Source of the DNA: Homalodisca vitripennis | Taxonomy: Eukaryota; Arthropoda; Insecta; Hemiptera; Cicadellidae | Direction of reading: 5' to 3' | DNA length: 64,000 nt | Assembly (NCBI RefSeq): GCF_021130785.1 | Contig: NC_060211.1 | Coordinates: 21,561,001-21,625,000, forward strand | Part shown: positions 1-12,800 of the stretch, in pieces | Layout of the letters: every line of letters starts with the position of its first letter | Numbering within the stretch: position 1 is the first letter of the stretch | Notes under the pieces: generated by a model | What the model was told of the DNA's origin: nothing | Database searches by the model: none | The model's input: only the letters and a program-made list of their open reading frames with translations | Position numbers and translations under genes: made by a program

Positions 1-233
1 TTGCCCATTGTTTCAAAAATGTATTAAAATTGTTATAATATATTAATAAGAATATTAACTCTATTTACTAAGATTCCAAGTTAGCTCTTTCAATTCAAAG
101 TCTAAAACGGATTTAATTATTTCTTAATTTATTTTATCCTAAACGAACTATATTACTGAAAACCAATTTGTGAACACTTCAGGAATATGTTTCCACATAG
201 CCTGTTTAATTACTAAAATATCAATAAATATGA

Positions 234-238
234 TTTAT

Positions 239-274
<36 letters not shown>
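234..274. repeat. (TA)n microsatellite
   Basis: Nearly uninterrupted TA dinucleotides. It directly precedes the first SINE copy. Simple repeat with no coding content. Confidence 0.95.
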
Positions 275-279
275 ATTAT

Positions 280-460
280 CATATGTTGGTTTGCTTATTA
301 AACGCGTATGTGACAGATACGGCCAAATACAAAATAATTGAATCGGAAAAAGTAGGCGCTCTGTGGTGTAATGGTACCACATTCACCCGGCAAGTGAGAG
401 ATCCGGGTTCGACTCCCGACGGAGCAAGTACTTTTTTGTGATTCAATGTTTATTGAAATT
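280..460 (+). repeat. tRNA-derived SINE-like repeat, copy 1
   Basis: About 78 bases of unique leader precede a tRNA-like head at 358-426. The 7-bp acceptor stem pairs (GCTCTGT with ACGGAGC), the D-arm resembles TGTAATGGTACCACA, the 5-bp anticodon stem closes on a CCGGCAA loop, and a GGTTCGA box B is present. The loop would read GGC (alanine) but lacks the usual T33, and leader and trailer are shared with copy 2. I therefore call it a SINE or tRNA pseudogene and not a functional tRNA gene. The A and B box sequences are close to internal Pol III promoter consensus. Confidence 0.65.
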
Positions 461-530
461 AAATAATACTATTCCCATTTATACAATTTAATATCAATAA
501 AAGTCGTTTGAAAGATATTTGGTCTTCCGA

Positions 531-705
531 TCATATGTTAGTTTGCTTTTTTAAACGCATATGTGACAGATACGGCCAAATACAAAATAATTGAATCGGA
601 AAAAGTAAGCGCTCTGCGGTGTAATGGTAGCACATTCACCCGGCAAGTGAGAGATCCGGGTTCGACTCCCGGCAGTACTTTTTGCGATTCAAAGTTTATT
701 GAAAT
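531..705 (+). repeat. tRNA-derived SINE-like repeat, copy 2
   Basis: Direct repeat of the 280-460 element starting at the same TCATATGTT leader. The tRNA-like head is at 611-674. The T stem is perfect here (CCGGG with CCCGG), but the 3' acceptor strand is lost, so it cannot fold as a full tRNA. The shared leader and trailer show the whole unit was duplicated, not just the tRNA part. Confidence 0.65.
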
Positions 706-2672
706 ATATATATCTGAGTTTACTAAGGTATAACCTTGCCGTATGGTATAGAGAACGTAATTCTCTAAAATTAAATTAATGTAACTCGCCAACAGTCGGC
801 GCTGCAAAAGATAAGTTTTAAAATCGCCTGCACATTATAAATTGCAATGACGAGATAGTTACGTACATTAAATAGCCAAACAATATTTGAAGGCGCTAAG
901 TTTTGACGTATATTTGTCTTTTAAATAATGTTTTTTTTTTAACTTAAAGCTTGAGTGTTAGACCACTTTATAACAAAAGTACATGTACGTGTACAATGGC
1001 TACAAACGTACAGTTTTGACAGATTTTCTTGATCTTGGCAACAAGACAAACTTTACATCGGCGCTGGAAATATAATTCATATACGGGCGAAGCTGACGAA
1101 AAGCGTGCGAAGCCGCGGGAAACAGCTAGTAGGTAAATAAAAATATTATGAGAGGAAATGTGACATTGATGTAAGTCAGCAACATAAACTGTCAACGGGT
1201 TACCACTTAACCAATCAAGCTTGTAAAAATATTTTTAACCATAAGTTCAAGAGATCTTTTTTCGGTTCTAGCTGAGTTAGAAAAAAAGTATAACCTTGCC
1301 GTAAGGTCTTTCAATAGCATGATGCCTTCCATTAAACATACCAGATTCTCAAAAGTCGTTCCTCCATTTGTAGTAAGTACTTCTCCCGTTTTAAGTACCA
1401 AGCTCACTGGGTAAGCAAGTATATAATCAACCAAGGTATTAAACAATCCTGACAGACAGGATCTTCTTGTATAATTCAACTTATACAAGAACATTTTAGG
1501 AGGAAACTGTGTTGTTGTTAACTCAGAATGTCTACGAACATTGTTTAACGAAATATTGTTTCTGTACCAAGTGTGTGTCACCTGAATAAATAAGAAACGG
1601 CGAGAATCCCGTTGGGGAAACAGTGGATCTCAGTAAGGTCACTCGCGTTGGTGTTCCTTCAAAAAAGCTATACCGTGTAAAACAAAGGTAACAAAACCGT
1701 ATTTCACTTTGCCATTTCGATTACCAAATCCGTCCTAAATTAATTCTTCTTGAATTATTTAATCGGGTATGGCAGTATCTCAAAGTATTAATTGGTAATT
1801 GGCAAATCCAAATATTTTTCTGTTTTTGTTAATGCATTTTCAATATGACAATTTGAACATTTTTACGTTACAATGTTGTTTTTTCTGTTTTATGTAATTC
1901 TATTCATCTTTATTCTTGGTATTGTGGATTGCTACATCAACGACCACCAGTTTGCAGTAGCAATCAAGGAGCTTCATCTGCTAAGCTCTAGGATTACGTC
2001 AATAGACCTACTACATAAACTTTACCGAAATTCGTTTTGTTTGTTTTTTACCAGCATGATAGAAATCCACAAAAAAATTATTTTCTGTGTCCAGTAGGGT
2101 TAACCTTAGAAACCTTAATAGATTCCCTAATTCAAATAATAATGACCTTAGGTCTCAAAAGCAAGATGTCATCCCAAAGGGTTCCGGCCAGGGGTCCGCA
2201 AGGGAGTCCCACACTCCGTGCGCAAATGCATTCCCCTTACGTAAAAAAAAATAAATAAAAAAAGGTCTCAAAAACATTATTGCCCGGAGATTATCCAAAT
2301 TACTTCTGTAGGCAACTCTATATGAATGGAAAACGAAATGTGCAACAGGGGTAATAATACATGCAAAGTAATTTCTATGAAATTTGTTAATATAGATATT
2401 TGGAGACAATTAAGCCTAGCTTTAAACATAAATTCTAGAAAATTTTATACTCTACCCTTTGTTAATATTACCAATATCATTTGAAAGAAAAGTAATTCAT
2501 TATTTATAGCTTTCCGCTAATTAAAGTTTTGATAAAACTATCTTTGTGATGTTCGTATACTATTTTTGACTCGTTAGCAGTAGTAGTAGTAGTAGTAATA
2601 GACACGTTGCTTCCTTTTTAGACACCAGACTATAAAACTTCACACAGAGCTAATCGTTATACACTATATTAT
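706..2672. other. intergenic, no gene seen
   Basis: AT-rich sequence with only spurious short ORFs. The motif GTATAACCTTGCCGTA occurs at about 728 and 1289, and a related form lies near 36017, suggesting an old dispersed repeat. At about 1085-1130 a GC-rich tail (GCGAAGCCGCGGGAAACAGC followed by TAGT) resembles the 3' hairpin and CTRRT end of Helitron-type elements. No 5' end was found, so that is only a suggestion. Confidence 0.4.
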
Positions 2673-2922
2673 CAAGAGCGTAGCCAGTAAGGGGTCCAAG
2701 GGGTCTGGATACCCCCAAAATTTTCAAACTTTTCAATTACTCTTTTAGTAAACGAATACTATTATTTAAATAACTCAGTATTACTGATATGTACTGCTGA
2801 AAGATCGTTCTAAACAAAGTAACGTGTCGAGAATGATTTAAGGAACAAAATACTTTCTGTTCACTACGAGAGAATATCAGTTGTCTGGACCCCCTCCAAA
2901 ACTTTTCCTGGCTACGTTCTTA
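2673..2922. mobile_element. small hAT-like MITE
   Basis: A 250-bp non-coding element with terminal inverted repeats: CAAGAGCGTAGCCAG at the left and CTGGCTACGTTCTTA at the right, whose reverse complement is TAAGAACGTAGCCAG. Just inside lie GGGGTCC-type and GGACCCC-type G/C runs. Flanks carry ATATTA on both sides, consistent with a mutated 8-bp target duplication (TATATTAT and GATATTAC). The inner terminal sequence resembles the larger foldback element at 21840-23710, so both may use the same hAT transposase. Confidence 0.65.
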
Positions 2923-3640
2923 GATATTACAGTGAAAAAGTTTGAATGTTTCAAACACCTACGCTTTGTTTTTTGTAGAATTTTATTTTAAAAGTACATA
3001 TTTGGTTTATGTTTATCAGCTGAATACACTTTCCAAAAAAAAAACTAAATTGGGAACTCTATAACAAATAAAGAAAGTATTATATTTACAATCATAATTT
3101 TTGTAAAATGGTGAGTGCAAATAGTGTAAATAATTTAACCGTCAACTTTCCTTAAAGCTGTAAAAATATTCCAATTCTTTTTTTGTAAAATGTTGTGAAA
3201 ATAACAATGAAATTTAATTGAACTTTAAACTTCTATAAATAACAAAGTACAGGATAACTAATATTTGATAACAAACCTGTAGATCAAATAACATTAATGA
3301 GACGAACCACTTACGTTTCTAATTTAAAAATTTTTTTAGATTGGACATCAATCTTATTATTAGAAGTATCATGTTATAAGAAATATACTTGAGTATAAAT
3401 ATGTAGAATCGAAAATAGAATATTTCAGTTTTCACAATTCTTGAATTTACTTTCTCACATAGATCAAGTTCAATACTTGCCCCAAACTTACACCACAGAA
3501 CAAGGAAAATATATGCCGAGTGCACCCAAAAATCAGAGATCGCTGCAAGAAGTTTCAGAGAAAATTGCACAGACGGACACAAAGAACGCGGCGGCATCTC
3601 GAGGTCGCACACAAATCAAGTAGGAGCACATCGTCTCGGA
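2923..3640. other. intergenic, no gene seen
   Basis: AT-rich with scattered homopolymer runs. Short ORFs at 3319-3623 overlap on both strands, match no family I recognise and have no convincing splice context. Confidence 0.4.
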
Positions 3641-5870
3641 CTCGAGCCTGGTGAGTCTACAATTACATGGCTCGTTGGTCTTGTAGATTAATACCATACC
3701 CCACGCGGAGGGGGGGAGTCAGTATCATTGTACACCGCTATATTATACATTCTCCTTGCAGTTGGCCTTGCTGATTAATACCTTGCTTGGGGTAAGTTGG
3801 CAGCATTGTGTAGTATGACTTTATTCTGGCAGTTGACCTAGATCATTGTATCCTGCGCGAAGTGTCCATCTAAACATTGTGACATTCTTTATACGACAGT
3901 TTATCTTTAATACCTTCCAAATACTCAGGCGAGGGATTCTTCAGAATGGTACACTACGACAGAACGATACCGATACAGTTGGCCTTTCTGATCAATACCT
4001 TTCTTGAGTAGAGTTGGCAGCATTGTGCAGTTTGACTTACATGTGGCAGTTGACTTAGACGATTCTATCATGCACGAAGTGAATTGTCATCATAAATGCT
4101 GTGGCATAATTGTGATCAGGTCGGTCTTCAATTCCTTCTGATTACTACAGGTGGGTTACTGAGTTGTCTGAAATGTATATTGTTATGCGACAGAACGGTG
4201 CCCATACAGTTGCCCTTGTTGATCAATCCCTTTCTTGAGTAGAGTTGGCAGCATTGTGCAGTGTGACTTACATCTGGCAGTTGACTTAGACGAGTCTATC
4301 ATGCACGAAGTGAATTGTCATAATAAATGCTGTGGCATAATTTTGATCAGGTCGGTCTTCAATTCCTTCTGATTACTACAGGTGGGTTAGTGAGTTGTCT
4401 GCAATGTATATTGTTATACAACAGAATGGTGCCCATACAGTTGCCCTTGTTGATCAATCCCTTTCTTGAGTAGAGTTGGCTGCATTGTGCAGTGTGACTT
4501 ACATCTGGCAGTTGACAGACGATTCTATCATGCACGAAGTGAATTGTCATCATAAATGCTGTGGCATAATTTTGATCAGGTCGGTCTTCAATTCCTTCTG
4601 ATTACTACAGGTGGGTTAGTGAGTTGTCTGCAATGTATATTGTTATACGACAGAATGGTGCCCATACCCAGTTGCCCTTGTTGATCAATCCCTTTCTTGA
4701 GTAGAGTTGGCTGCATTGTGCAGTGTGACTTACATCTGGCAGTTGACAGACGATTCTATCATGCACGAAGTGAATTGTCATCATAAATGCTGTGGTAATT
4801 GTAATCAGGTCGGTCTTCAATTCCTTCTGATTACTACAGGTGGGTTAGTGAGTTGTCTGCAATGTATATTGTTATACAACAGAATGGTGCCCATACAGTT
4901 GCCCTTGTTGATCAATCCCTTTCTTGAGTAGAGTTGGCTGCATTGTGCAGTGTGACTTACATCTGACAGTTGACAGACGATTCTATCATGCACGAAGTGA
5001 ATTGTCATCATAAATGCTGTGGCATAAGTTGTAATCAGGTCGGTCTTCAATTCCTTCTGATTACTTACAGGTGGGTTAGTGAGTTATCTGCAATGATATT
5101 GTATCGACAGAATGGTGCCCATACAGTTGCCCTTGTTGTCAATCCCTTTCTTGAGTAGAGTTGGCTGCATTGTGCAGTGTGACTTACATCTGGCAGTTGA
5201 CAGACGATTCTATCATGACGAAGTGAATTGTCATCATAAAAAATTGTAATCAGGTCGGTCTCTAATATGATTACTACAGGTGGGTTAGTGAGTTGTCTCA
5301 ATGTATATTGTTATACGACAGAATGGTGCCCATACAATTTGCCCTTGTTGATCAATTTGGAGTAGAGTTGGCTGCATTGTGCAGTGTGACTTACATCTGG
5401 CAGTTGACAGACGATTCACACATGCACGAAGTGAATTGTCATCATAAATGCTGTGGCATAATTTTGATCAGGTCGGTCTTCAATTCCTTCTGATTACTAC
5501 AGGTGGGTTAGTGAGTTGTCTGCAATGTATATTGTTGTCTGTAAACCATATTGACAGTATGGTACCCTTACCCATGTCCTTATTGATTTATTCCATAATT
5601 GGGATAAGTCAACAGCATTGTAGTACTATGACTCTCTTCTGCAAGTAGAACTAGATGGTTGTATCCTGCACCAATTAATTGTCTTTATATAACATTTTAA
5701 CATTCTTTGTACGACGGTTTGCCTTCAATGCCTTCTTAATACTCAGTTGAGTGAGTTGCCAGACATGTAGGTATACAATGACAGGTTACAGTTGGACTTG
5801 TGAATAATTCCTTGCGTTGGGAAAGTCCGTACATTGTGTATTATGACTTCTGGTAGGTGACATAGGTTAT
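3640..5870. repeat. satellite-like tandem array, about 230-bp unit
   Basis: The landmark TTGATCAATCCCTTTCTTGA or a variant recurs at about 3986, 4219, 4450, 4681, 4908, 5134 and 5346 (spacing 212-233). More diverged units extend the array to about 3640 and 5870. Central copies are well over 90 percent identical by eye and the edges decay, as expected for unequal exchange. Short ORFs on both strands recur once per unit with the same peptide and are frame artefacts. Confidence 0.93.
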
Positions 5871-5879
5871 TGAGTTTAT

Positions 5880-8085
5880 TGTATCAATGATTTAGTGTCG
5901 TGTACGTGTATCACTTTTGAGGTATATAAATAGAAGATATTATAAATATATCATTCAAAAAAGTACGATTATGTGCATTTGGAATATGCTGTCTGTTTTA
6001 GTATTGTATCTCTTGAAGGATTGCTCGTGTATCGCGAGTGCTCGAACGTGAGGCCCGCTGATAATTATTTAGTTTACAATATATTTACTAAACCAATGGT
6101 TTCGGTTAGTTTATTAATTATGCGTATACAGCTGGCAAAAAAGTTTCATTAATTTTAAGGCGCATTTCAATGATATTTTTACTTATTCTTGTAGTTGTGT
6201 TTTAATTGGTTGTCCGTTAATTTAATTTAATAACGTATATAATACATACAGAATGAACTGAATAAATCTTTAATAACAAATCAATTTTTAAACTTTTTGT
6301 TAATGTTTCCTATTGCTGATCTTTCAATTTTTCTTAATCCGCTTATGAAGAATTTAAGTATTACGTCAAAACTATGATAGCAACGATAAACAGTGTAATA
6401 TAAACGTTTAAGTTTATTGACTGAAACACATAGAAATTTATCAATTTTAATCAGCCTCAAACCAACAATTTACATTTTAAATTTGATATTTCTCTTTTAG
6501 ACTTCCTGTAGACACCAGGAAAATTCTGCAAAACTACTACTTATAATTTTTTACCTCATTTTTATGAGAACACAATTTAGTATTTTTTGGATTTTTTAGC
6601 AGAGCCCGATCTCCTTTTAAGCGTTTTCTACCCGCTCATGTGCTACTGGCCTGTATCAAACAATAAGAGGGAGAGTCGTTACAGTACAGCGTCGATGGTA
6701 CTGATAAAAAGTGCTACAGTCACTACAGGATTTGAATTTGCGCTATTTCTAAGTTAGATCTAAAGTTCTACATTTTAGACCGCTCGACTGTCGGCTTTCC
6801 CGAAGCATACTTACCCAAACTGTGTTAATCTTATTGGTATTAAATGATGATTAAGCAATGCCATCTCATCATTATAAGTCTATTGTCACCATTGTGGCCA
6901 GGCCTGGATCAGGGATCTTAGGAAGCTAAAGAGTGCACACGTGGTATACAAGTTTTAAATATAATTAAAATGCCTTTATTTGGCATGTCTGTGTACTACT
7001 ATTTGAACTTTAAATAAATATTTATTTTAAAATAAATAAATAATAAATAAAAATGTCCTTATTAAGAGCGTTTCGCGCTATACCAAAAAATAGATAGGAA
7101 CACAGTGGCCTATATCTTGCCGACATTGCTTCCTTTTGGGAGGCAGAAAACAAGAACCCACCACCATAATGACGTGTAATTTTCACAGTAAGTCAAATGA
7201 AGTCTGTTCTTAAAATAGTAGCTTTTTTCGTCATCAGTAGGATAAACTGTTAAAAAATAATGGCCTCCAGATAGTACAAAAAAATGTGCATAAAATCCCA
7301 AATGAGTATGAATTAATTGCAAAACTAAGTGTAACTTACTGTGGCTAGCGTAATGAAAACTCATATATTCTATTTTATTCAAATTTTATTGTATATCTGT
7401 GTGTAATTTGTAGATTATCAATTATGCTCAAACGTTCATATACACGGTTTAAATTTTAATAAATCTATTCCAAAATCTCTCAGTCGTTTTGTAACGGTTT
7501 TGAAAAATGAAGAATGTTTGTGAAAAAAATTATTTTTCTTTAGACTTCCTGTAACCATAGTATTATTATAGCTATTATGGTTATTGTTGTATTCTGCAAA
7601 ACTACCCCTGGAGAAAGGTAAAGTTATAATTCTTTCCTCAATTTATTTCGAAATCTCTCTCAGTCGTTACGTGACAGGACAAGTTTTGAAAAATGGAGAG
7701 TATTTGAAAAAATGATGTACTGACCAAGTTTTATATGTAAATGGAATGTTCTCGGGGTTATTTACAACCCCGCGCGTGTTTACTTTTGTTATTAGTTGGG
7801 CGAGTGTTTATTTCCGAGTTTCCGTGTTGCCGCACTACTTGGGTGTGGCCGCGAGTGTCATGCGAGGGTGCCGGACGTTCATAGAGAACAAACACCACAA
7901 TTATCACGCTATAAATTTGTTCACGTTCCGTATGAGAGGTGTCGTGACGGAAAAATTACTTTGCACTTTCAAAGTGATGACTGGTTACCGGAAGTGTAAC
8001 ATTTTGCACTAAGTAAAGGTAATGTAATACTGTGTCACAAATGCTGTGTAGCGTATACACATGACTGAGTATCGAGGGGTCAGAC
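5880..8085. other. intergenic, old repeats, no gene seen
   Basis: AT-rich. The segments around 6500-6560 and 7545-7640 share TTTAGACTTCCTGTA and TTCTGCAAAACTAC blocks, so they are copies of one old dispersed repeat. A more GC- and CpG-rich patch at about 7740-7990 holds overlapping ORFs in two frames without recognisable domains. Confidence 0.4.
6722..6800 (-). repeat. tRNA-Leu-like SINE or pseudogene fragment
   Basis: On the minus strand, CGAGCGGTCTAAAATGTAGA followed by ACTTTAGATCTAA and a GCGCAAATTCAAATCCTGT box B-like end matches the layout of a leucine tRNA (GGTCTAA D-loop, anticodon arm, extra arm, TTCAAATCC). Box B is mutated (TTCAAAT for TTCGAAT) and the stems are imperfect, so it is more likely a SINE relic than a gene. 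Confidence 0.4.
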
Positions 8086-8087
8086 AG

Positions 8088-8632
8088 AACTGACTGTACC
8101 TTTTTTTTCGATTAGTGGAAATTGGTGATCAATAGGTCGAACTGTTCTATTGCCATGCTCATGAACTGTGGAATGTTTTAGGTCACACCTATGAAATGAA
8201 CAAAAATAATTACGAGAATGACTGGCAGTGGTGGTTGCATGTACTGATTGACCTATCTTCTGACAAAACTGACTGTACTTTTTTCTCGCATCAGTAAAAA
8301 ATTGGTGACCGATACGTTAAAATGTTCTTTTTTCATGCTTTTTTGATGTTTCAGGTTAACCCATGAAATGAACACAAAAGTGATGAGACTGACTGGCAGT
8401 GGTGTTTGCATATACTGACTGACCTAACTTGTAACAAAACTGGCTGTACCTTTTTCTCAGATTAGTGGAAATCGATTATCGATAGATCAAACTATTGTAT
8501 TTTTCAGGCTCATGAACTGTGGAATTTTTCAGGTCACAACCATGAAATGAACACAAAAAGTGACGAGACTGACTGGCAGTGGTGGTTGCATGTACTGCCT
8601 GATCTAACTTCTAACAAAACTGACTGTAAATT
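8088..8632. repeat. tandem repeat, about 178-bp unit, three copies plus
   Basis: The landmark ACTGACTGTAC recurs at about 8089, 8268, 8439 (as CTGGCTGTACC) and 8619. Each unit also has ATTAGTGGAAAT or similar, CATGCTCATGAACTGTGGAA and GACTGGCAGTGGTGGTTGCA. Copies are diverged, so the array is old. Confidence 0.9.
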
Positions 8633-11600
8633 TACTGCCCTTTGACCTTTTGACCCATAAAGCAATTGATTTCTTCCTTGCCCCAAGAGGAACCTATGTG
8701 CCAAGTTTCAAGTTTCTAGTACCTTTCTATCTATATTTATCGCACTTACGAGAAGATAGACAAGGACACGATTTAAAAAAAGATATGATGGAACCGTAAT
8801 AATACGCGTTATTGCTAATTTTTTGTCATTAATAATGGAGATTGGTAGCCCTGATTCTTCTTCCTCTCTCCTCCATAAGACTGATTACACACACAGCAGT
8901 TAACGAGAGTAATTACCATGTACTTAATCCGGAACGTGACTCAAGAGTTTGTGGGTTTCGTTATGAAAATCTGGAGGGGCGCACCTGATCTTCCTCTAAA
9001 TAAAGAATATATTCCCATGTTCTTGAAATGTATACCCAATTAACTTTATGTTTTAATGTTATATTAACATTCTCGTTCACTGTACGAAATAATTAAATAC
9101 AAATTATTTTGAATCTGTATATCCATGTCGGCAGGAATTCGTTGATAAAGCTAAAAAGAATGATCATTACTATAGCCTTTATTTCTCTAACACCGTCGTG
9201 CATTCCTAAATCAGACTCCTATTCGTCGTTTTCCTATTGTAGTATTAGGGAGTTTACTGTGGAAAATTAAGCTATAGCTCCCCAGGCAGAAACTATTAAA
9301 TTATCGAAATATCCTAATTGCTATTCTGACTATGCAATAGTTTACAAAGGGCATCCAACCTTAAATACCGAATCATTTACTGCCGTTTACAATGTTGGCA
9401 AGAATTGCTGGACAATGTTGTTTGTTTTTCATGGTTTGCTTACAGATGCTTATTAAGATGTAATAGAAATAGTAGGGAATTCTGGTAAGTTTGTAACCAA
9501 ACCCAAATATAAATGTCTAATGTTAAATATTTGAACTTTTACAGTGCATATATGATTGCAGGAAGTGGCCTCTTGTTATTTTTGTTCACTTAAGTAAATG
9601 AAATGGTCTAAATAAAATATTATTAAGGAAAAATAAATAAAAAACATATTATTCTCTCTAGTTAGTATCCATATTGATAGTGTAAACATCTCATATCCGT
9701 ATCTTCTACAGATTTTTTTTTTTTTTTTTTTGGGGGGGGGAGGGCTGATTACAAGATGCCATTAAGTGATATTTTACAAGCCCACTATCTCTCGTTGTAC
9801 GCACATAGTTTCTCCTCGTTGAATAATAAAAAATTTAATGTTATGGCAAAGGACCTTCCTGTCTTTGGCAGAAAATGAGTTATCTGAATGGCTTTAACTT
9901 AACAGTTTGGCCTGAAATGTTTGATTGGATCCCTGACGCCACGAATCTTTGAAAGAATAAAAACCAATGTTGTAGTTTTTTTGTTTTATAGACGTATAAA
10001 TTGAAGTTTTATCAATTATTATGACAAATGTAATATTTATTTTCCTGAATACCATTGGTGGTACTTATGGCTTGTGGCTGCAACTCAGTCTTATAGAAAT
10101 TGTATAATTGTTATAAAACTAATCCATGAATTGGACTGAGGCCCTTTTTCTTTCCGGGCATTCATTTATAATTTCATCTTTAAGCTGCTTTCACCTCCTG
10201 TCACATATTATTGGGGAAGGACAACGTGTGGATACGCGTAATTTGAGGATTATTTCAATTAGGGATTTGAGGATAGTCCATGATTGAGGTTCCTATCTTT
10301 TATGTCTACTGTTTCCTGGAGGAGTCAACTGTCGTGTACTCTAATACACTTGATGACTCAGCTTTGCTTTTTTTAAATTTTGCTAAATTATTTAAGATTT
10401 TTTCCATAATAAGCAGCAGTAAAAGTTTTTCCTCATAAAATTTACTTTATTAGCAAAATAAAGAAATAAGAAAGCTTATTAATTACAAAATTGATACAAA
10501 AACAATACAAAATTATTATTGGAATATAAAATTAAACATAGAATTTCTTTGAAAATAAAGTCCTACTTCACTGCAAAGGTTATGGAAAAGTAAATTTGCC
10601 GTTCGCTGCTCACTTTATAGAGTAAAAAAAAACATTCTCTGGGCAGAAATGCAGACTGCATACATTTCCCTGTTGCACACCTGTATATTTGAAGAGCATT
10701 GTTAACTAATGTCGTATATAATCATTATTGTTGATACCTGCCATAATATTATAACATGAAGTTTAATCTGACTCATTCAGTAACACTAGCAAACGAACAC
10801 TTAATTTATAACACACCTTACACAATCAGATGCTAACCATATGATTATAACAGCTTATTAAAATATTACCAGGCATGCCAGTGAAACAAAAAGGTGCTTT
10901 GTTAAGGCAAAGGAAGGGTAATTTTGATTATATATAATCGATTTGGAATATGCTTGCAAAAAATCATGATAAATAGATAGTTTTGGGATTTACTATATAA
11001 AAAATGAAGAAACTGTAAACTTGAATGGTCTGTTTAGTAACTCAACTAATAACATGAACATAATACTTTCACATTTCTGTTCGATTAGCAAACAAATATT
11101 TACAATACAGCGCTTGCCCCTCTTCACAAACTGTTGCAGAAGAACCACAGATTCTATTGGGCCTATGAATATGAGAAGAGTTTTCAAAGAATCAAATTGT
11201 TCATGATATATATCTATTGTAAAATGGTGTAATCCGTTGGGAAATAAATAAATAAATGATGATCAACTAGACCACTTCAAATTTGATCTACCCTTGGGTC
11301 TCGCAGGGGAAGCTTCTCCAGTTGGGTTAAGAGCATTGCAGCCGCACAGATATCAGGATGGGTTAGAAAGCCATATCGCTTTCGCTTATAGGATTTTAAA
11401 CACAGTGTGAAATCGATATAGTCAAATCAACAGAGTTCAAGAGAAAACTTATCAGAATTCATTTTTATTTCAACCCTTTATTGAGAAAATGTGAGTACCA
11501 CTTATGTTACTCATGGTCTCCTTTTGAATACGGTTCAGTACCACATAATGAAGGTGAATTGGAGCTAAACTCAACACTCAAATTGAATAAACCCTTTCTA

Positions 11601-12050
11601 CCCTGGCTGCGTTAAGTGTGGAAAAACTCGGTTGCTCCACCGTAGTTAGAGATCGTGTCAGAGACATCAGAGACAATGCATTCAATTTTGCACCTGATGA
11701 GACAACGAGACCCACACTGCATCTACTTATACGTGTCTCTGATAGCGAAACGATGTAAAGGTCGTGTTTAGCTTCTTCGTCACTGATTTTCTTTGTATCT
11801 CTTCAGACGAACATGACTCCAGATTCCAGGAGTCAAGACTGAGACAGCGTTAAATACCAGACGATACAATGAAAGGAAGGGAACTGGAGCTAAACTCAAC
11901 ATTTAAACTATATTGGTATTGGAACAGGAGTCATAACCTGTTCAATGTTCAATAAAAAAATTCCAATGAAAACTGAAGATTTTTATAAAGAATTAAAATT
12001 AAAGAAAACATTATTAAATACATAGCCCAAAATAATGGATAAAAACCGAG
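8633..12050. other. intergenic, no gene seen
   Basis: AT-rich sequence with a T-run then G-run at about 9714-9740 and A-rich blocks. At 11548 and 11880 the block GGAGCTAAACTCAACA repeats, about 330 bases apart, in a somewhat GC-richer stretch (11270-11900). That stretch could be the decayed upstream part of the Penelope-like element that follows, but no coding similarity is legible. Confidence 0.35.
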
Positions 12051-12051
12051 C

Positions 12052-12621
12052 ATGATTGATGTATTATCGAAGAACTACACAAAGAAAGAAAATAAGAAGA
12101 AAGAAGAAAGAGATATCAAATACATTCAATCAGACTACCTTGGTAAACGTTGTCACAAAATTAACAAATCATTTTATAAACAAGGATATCAATTGGCTTT
12201 TAAAACCTCGAACAACGTCGGACTTTTAATAAAAAACAAAAGCAATTCAACAAACCAAAATCAAAATTCAATATTCAACAATAGTGGAGTATAAAAATTT
12301 AATTGCAACGATTGTCAATCCCACTATATTGGACAAACCGGCCGATTCCTTCAAAATTAGATTTAATGAACACATAAAAGCATTGAAAACATCATCGAAT
12401 TCAAAATATGCAGACCATTTAAATAACACCGGCCATACATACACTAACATCGAAAACAATCTTAAAATTTTACACACAAGCAAAAAAGTCGCTTATTATC
12501 TAATTTAGAACATTTTGAAATTTACAAAAGTGCCAAAATTAATCATAATATATTATTAAATGACAAAGATTTTCTAACAAAAAATTTATTATTCGATAGA
12601 CTTTTAAACAATATACATTGA
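12052..12621 (+). pseudogene. Penelope-like element, C-terminal GIY-YIG endonuclease, frameshifted
   Basis: Penelope-like retroelements carry a C-terminal GIY-YIG nuclease. Here the first frame (12052-12294) ends at the position of the expected Tyr. The frame starting at 12301 reads a Cys-x2-Cys cluster (NCNDC) followed by HYIGQTGRF, the core nuclease motif, until a stop at 12358-12360. A third frame resumes with RFNEHIKAL and a His-rich HLNNTGHTY segment, and the tail (12541-12621) ends in NNIH and a stop. Three frames for one domain means it is dead. Downstream CTGAAGATG and TTTCGAAATGT (about 12730-12760) match the usual 3' region of these elements. Confidence 0.8.
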
Positions 12622-12800
12622 TCACGCATAGAATTATATACAACAAACTTAGCCACCAAGGTAGTGAAAAAATACATGAAAATTTGGTTTTAATTATTTA
12701 TTTTCATAATTAACTTAACCTTAGTACCTGAAGATGAAATCCCAGATTTCGAAATGTACATAGTATGAAAATAACAGTTTAAAAAAGTGTTAAAAGGTTT
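12622..12800 (+). mobile_element. 3' tail of the Penelope-like element
   Basis: Non-coding tail after the nuclease stop. It includes a CTGAAGATGAAATCCC block and TTCGAAATGTACATAGTATG, typical in style of Penelope 3' regions. The exact 3' end is not determined. Confidence 0.55.

Noticed and set aside
4359..5493. ORFs on both strands in the 230-bp satellite
   Set aside because: Same peptide once per repeat unit, interrupted by indels; no constraint visible.
7746..8012. Possible gene or promoter in the GC-richer patch
   Set aside because: Two overlapping frames without family resemblance, and no splice link to MINDY4 could be found.
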